64,000 bases of DNA from Sva-07 sp963743825 (GCA_963743825.1 CAVURC010000015.1:124001-188000), one strand, 5' to 3'; numbered from the stretch's first letter, positions 1-10,058 are shown. Notes: generated from the letters alone by a model not told the origin. Translations and numbers: made by a program.

Positions 1-1932
1 CCAGTGGACTCCATGGCGGTCGCGGCTTTCCCGTCACCTCACTCGAGCTCCACCCCCTCGATCAGGACGAACTCCTCGCGCTCGCCCACCAGTTGTGCGA
101 GCACGCACCGATCCCATCCGACGAGTTGTCGGAGCTCGTCGAGCGCGCCGGCGGCAACCCGCTCTTCCTGCTCGAACTGGTGAGAGCGCGGATGGAGGCA
201 GGGCGAACAGGCCACCCTCCCGTCCACGCTCGAAGGGATCATCGCATCACGACTGGACCGACTGGCCGCAGGCGACCGGCGGATCCTCCGCCACGTCGCG
301 GTGCTCGGCGATCGATTCCCCCCGGACCTGGCCTCGACGGTGCTGTCCGACCTCGTGCCTGAGATCATGGACCAGAGAGCGTGGCATCGCCTCAGTGAGT
401 TCCTCGTCGACGAGCAAGGGGACGTCCGGTTCAGCCACAGCCTGCTCCGTGAGGTGGCCTACGAAGGGCTGCCGTATGCACGACGCCGCGTCGTCCATCA
501 CCGCTTCGCCTCCCACCTCGAGGAGCAACCGGGCACACCCGATGCGCTCCGCCTCAGCCTGATGGCCCTCCATTTCGACTACGCCAACACCACGTCGAAG
601 GCCTATCGCTACAGTCGCCTTGCCGGCGACCGAGCACGTCTCAATGGCGCCAACCCGGAAGCAGCGTCCTTCTTCGAACGCGCCCTCGACAACGCCAGAC
701 GGTCCGGCGACGTCGGCCAGGAAGAACTCATCGACGTCGCCGAAGCCCTCGGTGACGTCGCCGAACTAGCCGCCCGATACGACAAGGCGGCAGCCGGCTA
801 CCGGATGGCGCGCCGGATCGCCACCGACGACGTCGACACGCTGACCCGGCTCGCCCGGAAAGAGGGATTGCTGCGCGAACGAACCGCTCGCTACCGCTCT
901 GCGCTCACCTGGTTCCGCAAGGGTCGATCGCTCGCCGACTCGCTACCCGAACCCGACGCATCCTCGCAACGGGCAGAGCTCTTCGTGGCAATCGCCGGCG
1001 TGAAGATGCATCAGGGACGACTCCGGTCGTGCATCACCTGGGCCGAGCGGGCACTCGACAACGCCGTGGTTGCGGGAAACCGACGCGCCGAGGCCCACGC
1101 CTACTACCTTCTCGATGTGGCTCTCACCGACCTCGGGAGCCCCGACGCTGCTCGGTACCGCGGACGGTCGCTCCCGATATTCGAAGAGCTCGACGATCTC
1201 GCTGGTGTTGCGCGGACACTCGGCAACCTGTCGGTCGACGCTCGATACGAAGGTCGGTGGGATGAAGCACTCGAACTCGCAGAGAGGTCCAGCGAAGCGC
1301 AGCAACGGTGCGGCGACGTGACCGGCTTGGCGATGTCGCGGTACAACGCTGCCGAAGTACTCCAGGACCAAGGCAAGCTGGAACTCGCCGAGGAGATGCT
1401 GGTCAGTGCGCGCCGAACGTGGCGAGCCGGCGCTTTCACGCTCGGTGTGGCGGTCGCGAACGGCGCCCTCGGCCGTCTTGCCGTTCGATCCCGTGCCGAT
1501 GCCCGAGCCTTGGAGCTCATCGATCAATCGGTGGCCGCTCTCACCAGCCTCGGAGCCGACACGTGGGTCGCCGAGATCAACGCCCACCGCGTCGAGGCCG
1601 ATCTGTTCGCCGGCCGGTGGGAAGCTGTGCTCCGGGCGACCGACGACTCCGGAGTAACGACCGGCGAAGGCCAGGACGGTGCGTTGACATCGAAGCTGCT
1701 CAGATTTCGTGGGGTTGCGCAGGCCGCCGTCGGCGACGACGAGGACGCCTTTTCGACGCTGTCGAAAGCAGCAGTCGTCGCGTCTGACGCCGGCGCAGCC
1801 TACGAACTTGCGCTCGCGCTGCTGGAACGCTCGAGGTTGTCGGGCCGAGACGATGCTGACCGTTCTGCGGCGATGACGACGCTCGATTCGCTCGGCGTGG
1901 TCGCAGCGCACGTTCTCATCCCGGACTACTGA
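1..1932 (+). CDS. C-terminal part of a cyclase-type NTPase/TPR signalling protein (5' end outside window, one frameshift)
   Basis: The reading frame is open from the first bases, so the N-terminus lies upstream. The segment begins in the NTPase region with the family motif GNPLFLLELVR (about 160-190), then shows LPSTLEGIIASRLDRL and VLGDRF, followed by FSHSLLREVAYEGLP and a long alpha-helical TPR-like region to the stop. It resembles the C-terminal half of the soluble-adenylyl-cyclase-like gene at 16.2-20.1 kb, so it is probably a paralogue whose cyclase domains lie before the window. The frame shifts by one extra G near 201-203; dropping it restores a continuous protein. This could be a read error or a real lesion. 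The EF-G-like gene follows on the same strand after about 60 bases. Confidence 0.75.
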
Positions 1933-1991
1933 CACGGATCGGGCCGTTGGTCCGTTGCGACGTGACGCCGGCAGGGGTGGAAACTGGGCCC

Positions 1992-4052
1992 ATGCGGTCC
2001 ACGGAACGAATCAGGAATGTGGTGCTCGTCGGCCACAACGCCGGCGGCAAGACGAGCCTCGCCGAGGCGTTGCTCTTCCGGGCCGGAGTGATCGCCCGGC
2101 CGGGAACGGTCGAGCGGGGGTCGACGGTGATGGACCACGATCCCGAAGAACGCGATCGCCAACAGTCGATCGCACTGTCGGTTGCGTCGTTCGACTGGAA
2201 CGACCACCGCATCAACCTCATCGACACTCCCGGCTACGCCGACTTCCGGGGCGAGGCCCTCCTCGGCCTCGCCGCAGCCGACCTGGCCGTCTTCGTGATC
2301 GACGGTGTCGCCGGCGTGCAGTCACAGGACATCGTGCTGTGGCGCCACGCCACCGAGCTGGGCATCCCCCGGCTCGTGTTCGTCAACAAGCTCGACCGGG
2401 AGCGATCGTCGTTCGACCGCACCCTCGCGCAGGTCCGCGAGGTGTTCGGCTCGCACGCCGATCCCACCGAGCTCCCCATCGGCGAGGAATCGAGCTTCCA
2501 CGGGATCGCCGACCTGCTCACCCATCGCGCCTTCGTGTACGACTCCGGCCACGCAGAGCCCGTCGACGTGCCCACCGACCTCGCCGAGACCGAACGCGCC
2601 GAACACGAACACCTGGTCGAGGACGTGATCGAACTCGACGACGCACTCCTCGAGCAGTATCTGTCGGGCACCGAACCGTCGCCCGAGGAACTCGAACACC
2701 TCCTCCACGACGCCGTCGACCGCGCCCTCGCCTTCCCCGTACTGTGCGGATCGGCCACCACCCCGATCGGGGCCGACCAGCTCGCCGACTTCATCTGCCG
2801 CGTCGGCCCGGCGCCCGGCGATCGCGGCCCGACCGTCGTGGAGGCAGCCGGTGGCACGGTCGACATCTCGCCCGACCCGGACGGGCCGCCCCTCGTGCTC
2901 GTGTTCAAGACGACGATCGACGAATTCCTCGGCCAGATCTCGATCATGAAGGTTCTCTCCGGCACGATCCGCGTCGACGACGTCCTCGTCAACTCACGCT
3001 CGGGCACGAAGGAGCGGCTGCACAACCTGATCTCGCTGACGGGTGGCACGCAGGCCCACGTCGACACCGTCGGCGCCGGCGACATCGTCGCGGTGACCAA
3101 GCTCACCGACACCCGCACCGGCGACACGCTCGCCCCCGACGGCACGCCGGTCACCGCGGTGCTGCCGGCGCTGCCCCGTCCGGTGTTCGGCATGGCGATC
3201 GCGGCGGCCAAGCAGTCCGACGAGGATCGGCTGGCCACCACGCTGCACCGACTCGTCATCGAGGACCCCACCCTCGCCGTTCACCACGACGACTCGACCG
3301 GCCAGACCGTGCTCAGCGGTGGCGGCGAGACGCACGTACGCGTCGCGCTGTCACGCATCGAGCGCGCCGGTGTACAACTCGACGTCGACGACGTTCGCGT
3401 TGCGTACCGCGCCACCCTCGCCGCACCGGTCGAGGTGGAGGGCAGGTACAAGAAGCAGAGTGGCGGCCACGGCCAATTCGGTGTGGCCACCGTGCGGTTC
3501 GAACCGCTCCCGGCCGGTTCCGGTTTCGAGTTCAGCAGCGAGGTGACCGGCGGCGTGATCCCGAAGAACCTCGTGCCCGCGGTCGGCGCCGGCGTCGAAG
3601 AAGCCATGGCGCGAGGCGGACGCGACGGCTTCCCGATCGTCGACGTCCGCGCCGTGTGCACCGGCGGCAAGCACCACGCCGTCGACTCCTCGGAGATGAG
3701 CTACAAGATGGCCGGATCGCTCGCGCTGCGCGAGGCCGTCGCCCAGGTCGGCATCGACGTGCTCGAACCGATCAGCGAGGTCCACGTGCACGTGCCGGTC
3801 GTCCACCACGGCGACACGCTCGGCGACCTCAACTCCCGACGCGCGCACGTGCTGGGCACCGAGACCGACGAGTCCGGCGTCACGACCATCCACGCGCTGG
3901 TGCCCACCGCGGAGGTCATCCGCTACGCCATCGACCTGCGCTCACTCAGTGGCGGCAGCGGCTCGTTCGAGGTCGAGCATCACGGCTATCAGCCGCTGCC
4001 GGCCAACCTCGTCGACAAGGTCCGCGGCGCCGCCGAAGAAGCACGCACCTGA
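1992..4052 (+). CDS. fusA2: Elongation factor G-like translational GTPase
   Basis: A 686-residue EF-G-family GTPase. The P-loop GHNAGGKT is at residues 14-21, the G3 motif DTPGYADF near 78-85 and the G4 motif NKLD at 132-135. Domains II to V follow, with the domain IV signature region around SGGHGQFG. I chose the ATG at 1992 over an in-frame GTG 45 bases upstream because the P-loop then sits at the usual distance from the N-terminus. The G1 loop differs from the canonical AHVDAGKTT of true EF-G, so this is the EF-G-like (FusA2-type) branch, whose role in translation is less defined. A 50-bp palindromic repeat lies just after the stop, between this gene and the convergent acylphosphatase. Confidence 0.85.
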   Translation: MRSTERIRNVVLVGHNAGGKTSLAEALLFRAGVIARPGTVERGSTVMDHDPEERDRQQSIALSVASFDWNDHRINLIDTPGYADFRGEALLGLAAADLAVFVIDGVAGVQSQDIVLWRHATELGIPRLVFVNKLDRERSSFDRTLAQVREVFGSHADPTELPIGEESSFHGIADLLTHRAFVYDSGHAEPVDVPTDLAETERAEHEHLVEDVIELDDALLEQYLSGTEPSPEELEHLLHDAVDRALAFPVLCGSATTPIGADQLADFICRVGPAPGDRGPTVVEAAGGTVDISPDPDGPPLVLVFKTTIDEFLGQISIMKVLSGTIRVDDVLVNSRSGTKERLHNLISLTGGTQAHVDTVGAGDIVAVTKLTDTRTGDTLAPDGTPVTAVLPALPRPVFGMAIAAAKQSDEDRLATTLHRLVIEDPTLAVHHDDSTGQTVLSGGGETHVRVALSRIERAGVQLDVDDVRVAYRATLAAPVEVEGRYKKQSGGHGQFGVATVRFEPLPAGSGFEFSSEVTGGVIPKNLVPAVGAGVEEAMARGGRDGFPIVDVRAVCTGGKHHAVDSSEMSYKMAGSLALREAVAQVGIDVLEPISEVHVHVPVVHHGDTLGDLNSRRAHVLGTETDESGVTTIHALVPTAEVIRYAIDLRSLSGGSGSFEVEHHGYQPLPANLVDKVRGAAEEART

Positions 4053-4080
4053 CCGGGGGGCACCGGCACCGCCACAAACG

Positions 4081-4130
4081 GTTTGCGTTGCAGTTCCGTT
4101 GGGCCGGCCCAATCGTTCTGTCACGCAAAC
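4081..4130. repeat. 50-bp intergenic palindromic repeat, copy A
   Basis: Imperfect palindrome starting GTTTGCGT and ending ACGCAAAC, with a central GTTGGgccggCCCAA core. The same element, exactly 50 bp each time, occurs at 12137-12186, 13690-13739 and 60163-60212. This copy lies between two convergent genes, where a hairpin could act as a bidirectional terminator. Its right arm belongs to the variant type ending TGTCACGCAAAC, which matches the left arm poorly in the middle. Confidence 0.85.
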
Positions 4131-4165
4131 CGGGGGCCCCGGGGGTGAGGGGGCGGAGGGCCTGA

Positions 4166-4441
4166 TCAGTAGATGATGCGGAAGCCACGCTCGGCTGCGA
4201 GGACCTCGTCGGTCACGACGATCCCGGTCACCTGCGCTCGCGGCGGGCCCTGGCGACACCAGTCCAGGAACTGATCGACCCGGTCGCGCGGACCCTCGGC
4301 GACCACCTCCACGGTGCGGTCAGGCCGGTTGCGGACCCAACCTCGGACACCGAGCCGCTGCGCCTCCGACCGACAGCTGTCGCGGAAGAACACGCCCTGC
4401 ACACGCCCCGACACGACCACGCGACACCGGACCTCGCTCAT
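4166..4441 (-). CDS. acyP: Acylphosphatase
   Basis: A 91-residue protein of normal acylphosphatase size. It hydrolyses the carboxyl-phosphate bond of acyl phosphates. The N-terminal signature GRVQGVFFR supplies the phosphate-binding loop and catalytic Arg, and GWVRNRPDRTVEVVAEG contains the catalytic Asn region. The start is the ATG at 4441, where the family alignment begins; a longer open frame upstream has no support. The gene is divergent from the LLM oxidoreductase (start 4515) across 73 bases and convergent with the EF-G-like gene. Confidence 0.9.
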   Translation of the reverse strand: MSEVRCRVVVSGRVQGVFFRDSCRSEAQRLGVRGWVRNRPDRTVEVVAEGPRDRVDQFLDWCRQGPPRAQVTGIVVTDEVLAAERGFRIIY

Positions 4442-4514
4442 CGCCCCGAGTTTCGCATGACTCCCCGGCAGCTCCCGGTCGACGATTCGACGAGCCGGAG
4501 GGCAAGATGACGCG

Positions 4515-5468
4515 ATGACGAGTCCACTCGCGCTCGGGGTACACGTCGGCCAGCAGAACGCCACGATGGAAGAACTCATCGCGCTCTGGCAGCGCCTCGA
4601 CGGCACCGTCGATTGGATCTCGGTGTGGGACCACCTCTACGAGGCGCCACCCGCCGGTGGCACCACACCCCACTTCGAGGCAATCGCCACGCTGGGCGCC
4701 TTGGCCTCGGTGACCACCACGGCCCGGCTCGGATGCCTGATGTTCTGCGTGCCGTATCGGAATCCGGCGCTGCTCGCCAAGGCCTGCGTGGCGATCGACC
4801 ACATCGCGCAGGGTCGGTTCGAGCCGGGCTTCGGCGCCGGCTGGCACGCACCGGAGTTCCGCGCCCACGGCTACGACTTCCCGGACATCTCGACGCGCTT
4901 CGACATGTTGACCGAGGGCCTCGAGATCATCAGTTCGATGCTCACCGCCACGGTCCCCACGACCTTCACGGGCGATCACTACCGCACCGACGCCGTCACG
5001 TGCGTCCCCGGACCGTACGACGGACCGATCCCCCTGTGGACCGGCGGAAACGGACCGACGCGGACACCACAGAACGCGGCACGGTTCTGTTCTGGCTGGA
5101 ACGTCCCCTACGTCGGCCCCGCCGAGTTCCGCATGCTCAACGACCGCATCGACCGTGCCTGCGAGGCGATCGGCCGCGACCCGGCAACACTCGAGCGGTC
5201 GATCAACCTTGCCTTCCACATCGGCGCCACCACCGCTGAGGCCGACGCCGAACTCGATCGGATCCGCACACAATGGGGCCCCGAACTGACCGAACGGTTG
5301 ACGGCCGGCGCACTCACCGGCACCCCCGACCAGGCTCTCGATCGGATCGCCGAGTACCGGGCGGCCGGCGCCGACCTGGTGAACATCGCGCTGCGCCTGC
5401 CCGTGAACACCGACGCCCTCGAGGCCTACCTCACCGAAACCGTCCCCGCCGCCCGCGCCATCAGCTGA
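4515..5468 (+). CDS. LLM-class (luciferase-like) F420/flavin-dependent oxidoreductase
   Basis: A 317-residue TIM-barrel luciferase-like monooxygenase-family protein. Visible family features are LALGVHVGQQNATMEEL at the N-terminus, WISVWDHLYE, ARLGCLMFCVPYRNPALLAK and GRFEPGFGAGWHAPEF. Actinobacterial members mostly use reduced F420 rather than FMN, but cofactor and substrate cannot be told from the sequence. The ATG at 4515 is well placed. The phosphoesterase gene starts 17 bases after the stop on the same strand, so the two may be co-transcribed. Confidence 0.85.
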   Translation: MTSPLALGVHVGQQNATMEELIALWQRLDGTVDWISVWDHLYEAPPAGGTTPHFEAIATLGALASVTTTARLGCLMFCVPYRNPALLAKACVAIDHIAQGRFEPGFGAGWHAPEFRAHGYDFPDISTRFDMLTEGLEIISSMLTATVPTTFTGDHYRTDAVTCVPGPYDGPIPLWTGGNGPTRTPQNAARFCSGWNVPYVGPAEFRMLNDRIDRACEAIGRDPATLERSINLAFHIGATTAEADAELDRIRTQWGPELTERLTAGALTGTPDQALDRIAEYRAAGADLVNIALRLPVNTDALEAYLTETVPAARAIS

Positions 5469-5485
5469 CCAGGCAGTATCCAGCA

Positions 5486-6420
5486 ATGACCAGCTACGAC
5501 GTGATCGGCGACGTGCACGGGCACGCCGACGCGCTCACTGCCCTCCTGCGCCAGATGGGTTACGCCGAGCGCTCCGGGGCGTGGCGACACCCCGATCGCC
5601 AGGCGATCTTCGTCGGCGACCTGATCGACCGGGGCCCGCAACAACTCGAAACCGTCGACATCGTGCGGCGGATGGTCGACACAGGCACGGCCCGAGTCGC
5701 CCTCGGCAACCACGAGTTCAATGCCGTTGCCTACGCCACGCGGAGCGACGGTGGCGAACACCTGCGCCGACGCAACCCGAAGAACCGAAGGCAGCACGCC
5801 GCGTTCATCGGCGCCGTCGGGCTGGATTCGCCACTCCATCGAGAGCTCATCGACTGGTTCAAGACCATTCCCCTGTGGCTCGAACTCGACGGGCTGCGGG
5901 TGATCCACGCGTGCTGGTCGGAACCCGACCTCGCAGTCATGCGCCGGCACGTATCCGCAACGAACACCCTCACCGATGACCTGGTCGTCGACGCCAGCAA
6001 CCGGCCCACCAGGCATACGCCTCGATCGAGACATTGATCAAGGGTCCCGAGGTCAGGATTCCCGACGGCTTGAAGTTTCGCGACAAGGGCAGGCACACGC
6101 GAACCAACGTGCGGCTGAAGTGGTGGGACGAGTCAGCGACGAAGTGGAGCCATCTCCTGCCGCTCGACCAGACCGTCGTCGATCGCGACGGAAAGGTCGT
6201 CGACGGTCTGCCCGACGAGCCGATACCCGAGCGGCTGCTGCGGCGCAACGACAGCGACGTGCCGGTCATCTTCGGTCACTACTGGTTCGAAGCCCCGCTG
6301 GCTGTGACCAACCCGCGTGCGCTGTGCGTCGACTACAGCGCCGGCACGGGCGGCCCACTCGTTGCATACCGGTTCGACGGCGAACCGGAGCTGACGTTGG
6401 ACAAGCTCGTCAGCACCTGA
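5486..6420 (+). CDS. Calcineurin-like metallophosphoesterase (PrpE/ApaH-like), one frameshift
   Basis: The N-terminal part has GDVHGHAD, GDLIDRGP and GNHEF, the metal-binding motifs of the Ser/Thr-phosphatase/ApaH-type superfamily, followed by VIHACW. The C-terminal part, in another frame, has KGPEVRIPDG and the late histidine motif FGHYWFE. The two halves belong to one protein of about 312 residues. The frame is broken near 6005-6015 by one missing base, plausibly in a run of C. Its substrate is unknown; related bacterial enzymes act on dinucleoside polyphosphates, RNA ends or phosphoproteins. The 3' end is overlapped on the other strand by the degenerate mazF. Confidence 0.75.
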
Positions 6421-6743
6421 TCCACATCGACCGGCCAGCAGCCGACGGCGTGCGAAATCGCGCGACAGACCCGTTGCATTGCATCGCCATCGAGTGTCCC
6501 GACCTGTGACGTCAACGACGATTGAGCGATCGTGTGCAACCCATCGCAGTTGACGACCGACTCGCGTTCGAGACCGACCGCAGCGTGATCGAACTCCACC
6601 TCGGTGCCATGGCCGCGGCGCGATGTGGTGACCTCGGCGACCGTGACGAGCGACCGCACCTCGATCACTTCGGATCACGCCACCACCAGCACCGGGCGCA
6701 CCTTGCGGCCGACCTGGGCGAGCCAGATCTCGCCCCGAGTCAC
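6333..6743 (-). pseudogene. mazF: MazF/PemK-type toxin gene with in-frame stop, plus antitoxin remnant upstream
   Basis: Reading from a GTG at 6743, the frame gives VTRGEIWLAQVGRKVRPVLVVA, then a TGA at 6677-6675, then SEVIEVRSLVTVAEVT and SVVNCDGLHTIAQSSL continuing to 6333. Joined, this is a MazF/PemK endoribonuclease: the RGEIW and RPVLVV start and the VVNCD motif are typical. A single C-to-T change (CGA to TGA) explains the stop. The frame also runs past the usual MazF end (after RAISHAVGC) into the phosphoesterase gene. Just upstream, a frame ending EPIDEFWADAAVWGDE (stop at 6740) overlaps the toxin start as GTGA. It looks like the C-terminus of the cognate antitoxin, but I find no start for it. 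The module appears dead. Confidence 0.7.
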
Positions 6744-6899
6744 TCGTCGCCCCAGACAGCGGCGTCGGCCCAGAACTCGTCGATCGGCTCGGGATGGCGT
6801 TCATAGGCGGCTCGATGCCACGCAGACGGAATGCCCCGACCCTCTTCGTCGTTGCGATTGTTGTGACCGCAAATAACTCCATCCTCCGTCGGTGATCCA

Positions 6900-7961
6900 G
6901 TGCGCCGCCAGGTGGAACTCGGGCTCGACACGTTCGGCGACGTCACGATCGACGCCGACGGCAACCAGTTGACCGATGCCCAGGTGATCCGCAACATCGT
7001 CGACGAGGCCGTGCTCGCCGATCGACTGGGGCTCGACTTCTTCGGCGTCGGCGAACACCATCGCGACGACTTCGCTGTGTCGTCGCCCGAGACCGTGCTC
7101 GCCGCGATCGCAGCTCGCACCGAACGCATCCGCCTCGGCTCCGCTGTCACCGTCCTGAGCTCCGACGACCCGATCCGCGTCTACCAACGCTTTGCCACCG
7201 TCGACGCCGTGTCCAACGGCCGGGCCGAAGTCATCCTCGGACGAGGCTCGTTCACCGAGTCGTTCCCGCTCTTCGGTCATCCCCTCGACAACTACGAGGA
7301 ACTGTTCGAGGAGAAGCTCGACCTGTTCACCCACCTGCTGCGCGAGGAGCCCGTCACCTGGAGCGGCACCACACGCCCACCGGTGCCAGGACTGCAGGTG
7401 TACCCACGAACCGAGCGAGGCTCACTCACCACCTGGGTGGGCGTCGGCGGCAGCCCCGAGTCGGTCGTGCGGGCGGCCCGCCACGGGTTGCCGCTCATGC
7501 TCGCCATCATCGGCGGCGACCCCGCCCGCTTCAAGCCGTTCGTCGACCTCTACCACCGTGCGCTCGACCAGTTCGAACAGCCGCAGCTACCGATCGGCGT
7601 CCACTCGCCCGGCCATGTGGCCGACACCGACGAGCAGGCGCTCGACGAGCTGTGGCCACACTGGAAGCCGATGCGCGACCGCATCGGCGCCGAGCGAGGC
7701 TGGCCACCATCCACCCGAGCCGAGTTCGACCACGCCGCCGGCCCGGACGGAGCGCTCCACGTCGGCTCACCCGAGACCGTGGCCCGCAAGATCGTCCGGA
7801 CAGTCGACACGCTCGGCGCCTCGCGTTTCGACATGAAGTACTCCGCCGGAACCCTCCCCCACGAGACGCTGATGCGCAGCATCGAGCTGTACGCCACCCA
7901 GGTGGCCCCACTCGTCCGAGCTACAGCCGCACCATCACCCTGCCCTGGTTCGCGCCACTGA
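6900..7961 (+). CDS. LLM-class F420/flavin-dependent oxidoreductase
   Basis: A 353-residue luciferase-like family protein. Family features are VELGLDTFGD at the N-terminus, FFGVGEHHRDDFAVSSP, TERIRLGSAVTVLSSDDPIRVYQRFATVDAVSNGRAE and a long SPETVARKI segment near the C-terminus. The GEHHRDD stretch is typical of the alkanal-monooxygenase-like branch. It starts at a GTG at 6900, right after the toxin-antitoxin remnant. The last dozen residues (after APLVRA) are atypical, so the natural stop may be slightly earlier or displaced by an indel. It runs toward the convergent glutaminase gene. Confidence 0.82.
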   Translation: MRRQVELGLDTFGDVTIDADGNQLTDAQVIRNIVDEAVLADRLGLDFFGVGEHHRDDFAVSSPETVLAAIAARTERIRLGSAVTVLSSDDPIRVYQRFATVDAVSNGRAEVILGRGSFTESFPLFGHPLDNYEELFEEKLDLFTHLLREEPVTWSGTTRPPVPGLQVYPRTERGSLTTWVGVGGSPESVVRAARHGLPLMLAIIGGDPARFKPFVDLYHRALDQFEQPQLPIGVHSPGHVADTDEQALDELWPHWKPMRDRIGAERGWPPSTRAEFDHAAGPDGALHVGSPETVARKIVRTVDTLGASRFDMKYSAGTLPHETLMRSIELYATQVAPLVRATAAPSPCPGSRH

Positions 7962-7969
7962 ACAGGCGG

Positions 7970-8938
7970 TCATCGGCTCCAGGGTCGATCGGGGTCGAAC
8001 ATGTGCAGATCGAAGTTGCGCGACAACTCCTCGAAGACCCGCAGCCCACGCACGCTGTTGCCGATCTCGTCGAGCCGCGGGGAGAACGTGGCCGCACCGC
8101 CCACACCGGGCAGCATCCCGAGAATTCCACCACCCACGCCGCTCTTGGCGGGGATCCCGACCGAGAACGCCCACTCACCCGCGTAGTCGTACATCCCACA
8201 GGTCAACGCCACGGTGAGCATGTCGCGGGTGACCTCACGCGGCACCACCTGCTCGCCCGTGTCGGGATGCACGCCGTGGTTGGCAATCGTCGCGCCGATG
8301 AGCGCCAGGTCGGTCGCGGTGACGAGTACCGAGCACTGCGCGAAGTAGAGATCGAGCGTCTCCTCGACACGGTCCTCGATGATCCCTCGACTCAGCATCA
8401 GGTACGCGATCGCTCTGTTCCGGTTGCCGGTGGTTCGCTCCGACGCCCACACCGCTCGATCGATCTCCGGGCGACGACCAAGGTACCGCTCGTACATCGA
8501 GCGCACGTGTTCGACGCGTTCCTCGACGTCGGCGCCCACCACGAGATCGGTGATGGCAATGGCGCCGGCATTGACCATCGGGTTCGGCGCACGATTCGCG
8601 TCGTCGTCGAGCACGATCGCGTTGAATGGCTCCCCGGTCGGCGCCACACCGACGCGCTCGAGCACCCTGTCGCGTCCGTGGGTCTCGATGGCCAAGCCGT
8701 ACATCAGCAACTTGGAGATCGACTGGATCGTGAACTCGTGGTCGACGTCGCCGACCCCGATGCGCTCACCATCGATGGTCACGGCGGCGATGGCGAACCG
8801 GTCGGGATCGACCGACGCGAGTTCGGGAATGTACGACGCCGGTTCCCCCTCCTGCAGCGGGCCGAAGCGCTCGTGCAGCGTGATGCACGACTGCTCGAAC
8901 CACTCGCGCCGGGCCTGTCGCTCGTCGTGCTCACTCAC
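7970..8938 (-). CDS. glsA: Glutaminase A
   Basis: A 322-residue glutaminase of the serine-beta-lactamase-like fold, converting glutamine to glutamate and ammonia. The catalytic Ser-x-x-Lys is SISK (about residues 73-76) within DHEFTIQSISK. Other family signatures are NPMVNAGAI, GNRNRAIAY and AKSGVGGGI near the C-terminus. I prefer the GTG at 8938 (VSEHDERQ) because the longer open frame upstream is not conserved in type. A 37-bp palindrome lies just upstream at 9001-9037. Confidence 0.9.
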   Translation of the reverse strand: MSEHDERQARREWFEQSCITLHERFGPLQEGEPASYIPELASVDPDRFAIAAVTIDGERIGVGDVDHEFTIQSISKLLMYGLAIETHGRDRVLERVGVAPTGEPFNAIVLDDDANRAPNPMVNAGAIAITDLVVGADVEERVEHVRSMYERYLGRRPEIDRAVWASERTTGNRNRAIAYLMLSRGIIEDRVEETLDLYFAQCSVLVTATDLALIGATIANHGVHPDTGEQVVPREVTRDMLTVALTCGMYDYAGEWAFSVGIPAKSGVGGGILGMLPGVGGAATFSPRLDEIGNSVRGLRVFEELSRNFDLHMFDPDRPWSR

Positions 8939-9000
8939 GGCCCGGCAGCGTACGACACCGCGGCCACTCCAGCCCTCCAGGTGCGAACCGTGCACCTCTC

Positions 9001-9037
9001 GGCGGAATTGGTGTCGACTGTCGCGACCAGATCCGCC
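9001..9037. repeat. 37-bp intergenic palindromic element, copy 1
   Basis: The ends GGCGGA and TCCGCC are inverted repeats, and the interior TGGTGTCGAC / GTCGCGACCA is nearly so. A second element of the same length and 26/37 identity lies at 11425-11461. The outermost base pair changes from G-C here to T-A there, as expected if the hairpin is kept. It lies between the SDR stop and the glutaminase start, so terminator or REP-like roles are both possible. Confidence 0.55.
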
Positions 9038-9070
9038 GAAACCTGCGGATGCCCGGTCGGTCGCGGCGTG

Positions 9071-10024
9071 TCAGGCGTCGACGAGCTGCTCGCTGAGCGT
9101 CCAGAGCGCCTCGGCGCGTGACTCGTCGGTGATGTGCGCCTCGAAGCCGTTGCGCCCGACATTGCCTCCGAGCACGCCGAGCCCACAGTCGGCCAGGTAC
9201 GCCCCACTGTGGCCGACCACATCGGACGACGTCGCCGCCCACACCTGGGTCGCCGCGCCCTGCGGGATGCTCTTGAACTGCATGCCGCCCGACTCGCCCG
9301 ACTTGGCGGAGCGCTCCTTGGCGCGATCGAGCATCTGCTGCATCAGATCGTCGTTCAGGTGCCGGCCGAGGTTGGTCATGATTCCGCCGGGATGCACCGA
9401 GAACGCGAGCACGCCGTCGTCCACGAGGCGGCGGGCCAACGCCAACGCGTGCAGCGCGTTCGCCGACTTCGACCGGCCGTAGGAGATCCACGCGTCGTAG
9501 TCGGTGTGCTCGAAGTTGGGATCGTCGAGATCGACGTCGGAGATGCCGTGCGCCGCCGACGACAGGTTGACGATGCGTGGCTGATCCCCCGCGATCACCG
9601 CCGGCGCCAGGAGGCGCGTCAGCTCGAAGTGACCGAGATGGTTCGTGCCGAACTGCATCTCGAATCCGTCGGCGGTGCGCCCGAGTGGACATGCCATCAC
9701 ACCGGCGTTGTTGATCAGGACGTCGATCGCCTCGCCGCCGTCGAGGAATCGGGCAGCGAACGATCGAATGCTCGCGAGATCGGCGAGGTCGACGACATCG
9801 AGCGAGAGGTCGGCGTCGGGAACGTCGGCGCGGACGCGGTCAGCGGCCTCGTCGTTCTTGGCCGGATCGCGGGCCAGCATCAGCACCGATGCGCCGTGCG
9901 CAGCGAGGGCCCGGGTCGACTCCTCGCCGAGGCCGCTCGCGGCACCCGTGATCACGAAGCGCCGGCCCGTCAGGTCGATGCCGTCGAGGACGTCGTCGGT
10001 GGTCGATTCATTGGTGAACGTCAT
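9071..10024 (-). CDS. Short-chain dehydrogenase/reductase (retinol-dehydrogenase-like)
   Basis: A 317-residue SDR. The Rossmann motif TGAASGLG is at about residues 26-33, followed by NNAGV, the catalytic Ser in VNLSSAAH, and YGRSK with the catalytic Tyr and Lys. The long C-terminal part (SGGMQFKSIPQGAATQVWAA) is typical of the retinol-dehydrogenase/oxidoreductase branch that acts on bulky alcohols or ketones. The start is the ATG at 10024, which puts the glycine motif at the usual place; the open frame extending to 10102 is not supported. Confidence 0.87.
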   Translation of the reverse strand: MTFTNESTTDDVLDGIDLTGRRFVITGAASGLGEESTRALAAHGASVLMLARDPAKNDEAADRVRADVPDADLSLDVVDLADLASIRSFAARFLDGGEAIDVLINNAGVMACPLGRTADGFEMQFGTNHLGHFELTRLLAPAVIAGDQPRIVNLSSAAHGISDVDLDDPNFEHTDYDAWISYGRSKSANALHALALARRLVDDGVLAFSVHPGGIMTNLGRHLNDDLMQQMLDRAKERSAKSGESGGMQFKSIPQGAATQVWAATSSDVVGHSGAYLADCGLGVLGGNVGRNGFEAHITDESRAEALWTLSEQLVDA

Positions 10025-10058
10025 GTCCGGACGGTACCCGCAACGTTCGTGTCGCCTG

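Noticed and set aside
1955..4165. Large plus-strand frame of Arg-rich sequence over the EF-G-like gene
   Set aside because: A shadow of the GC-rich third codon positions of the true gene, with no domain content.
8379..9482. Plus-strand frame across the glutaminase and SDR genes
   Set aside because: Low-complexity Ser/Arg-rich translation opposite two well-supported genes.
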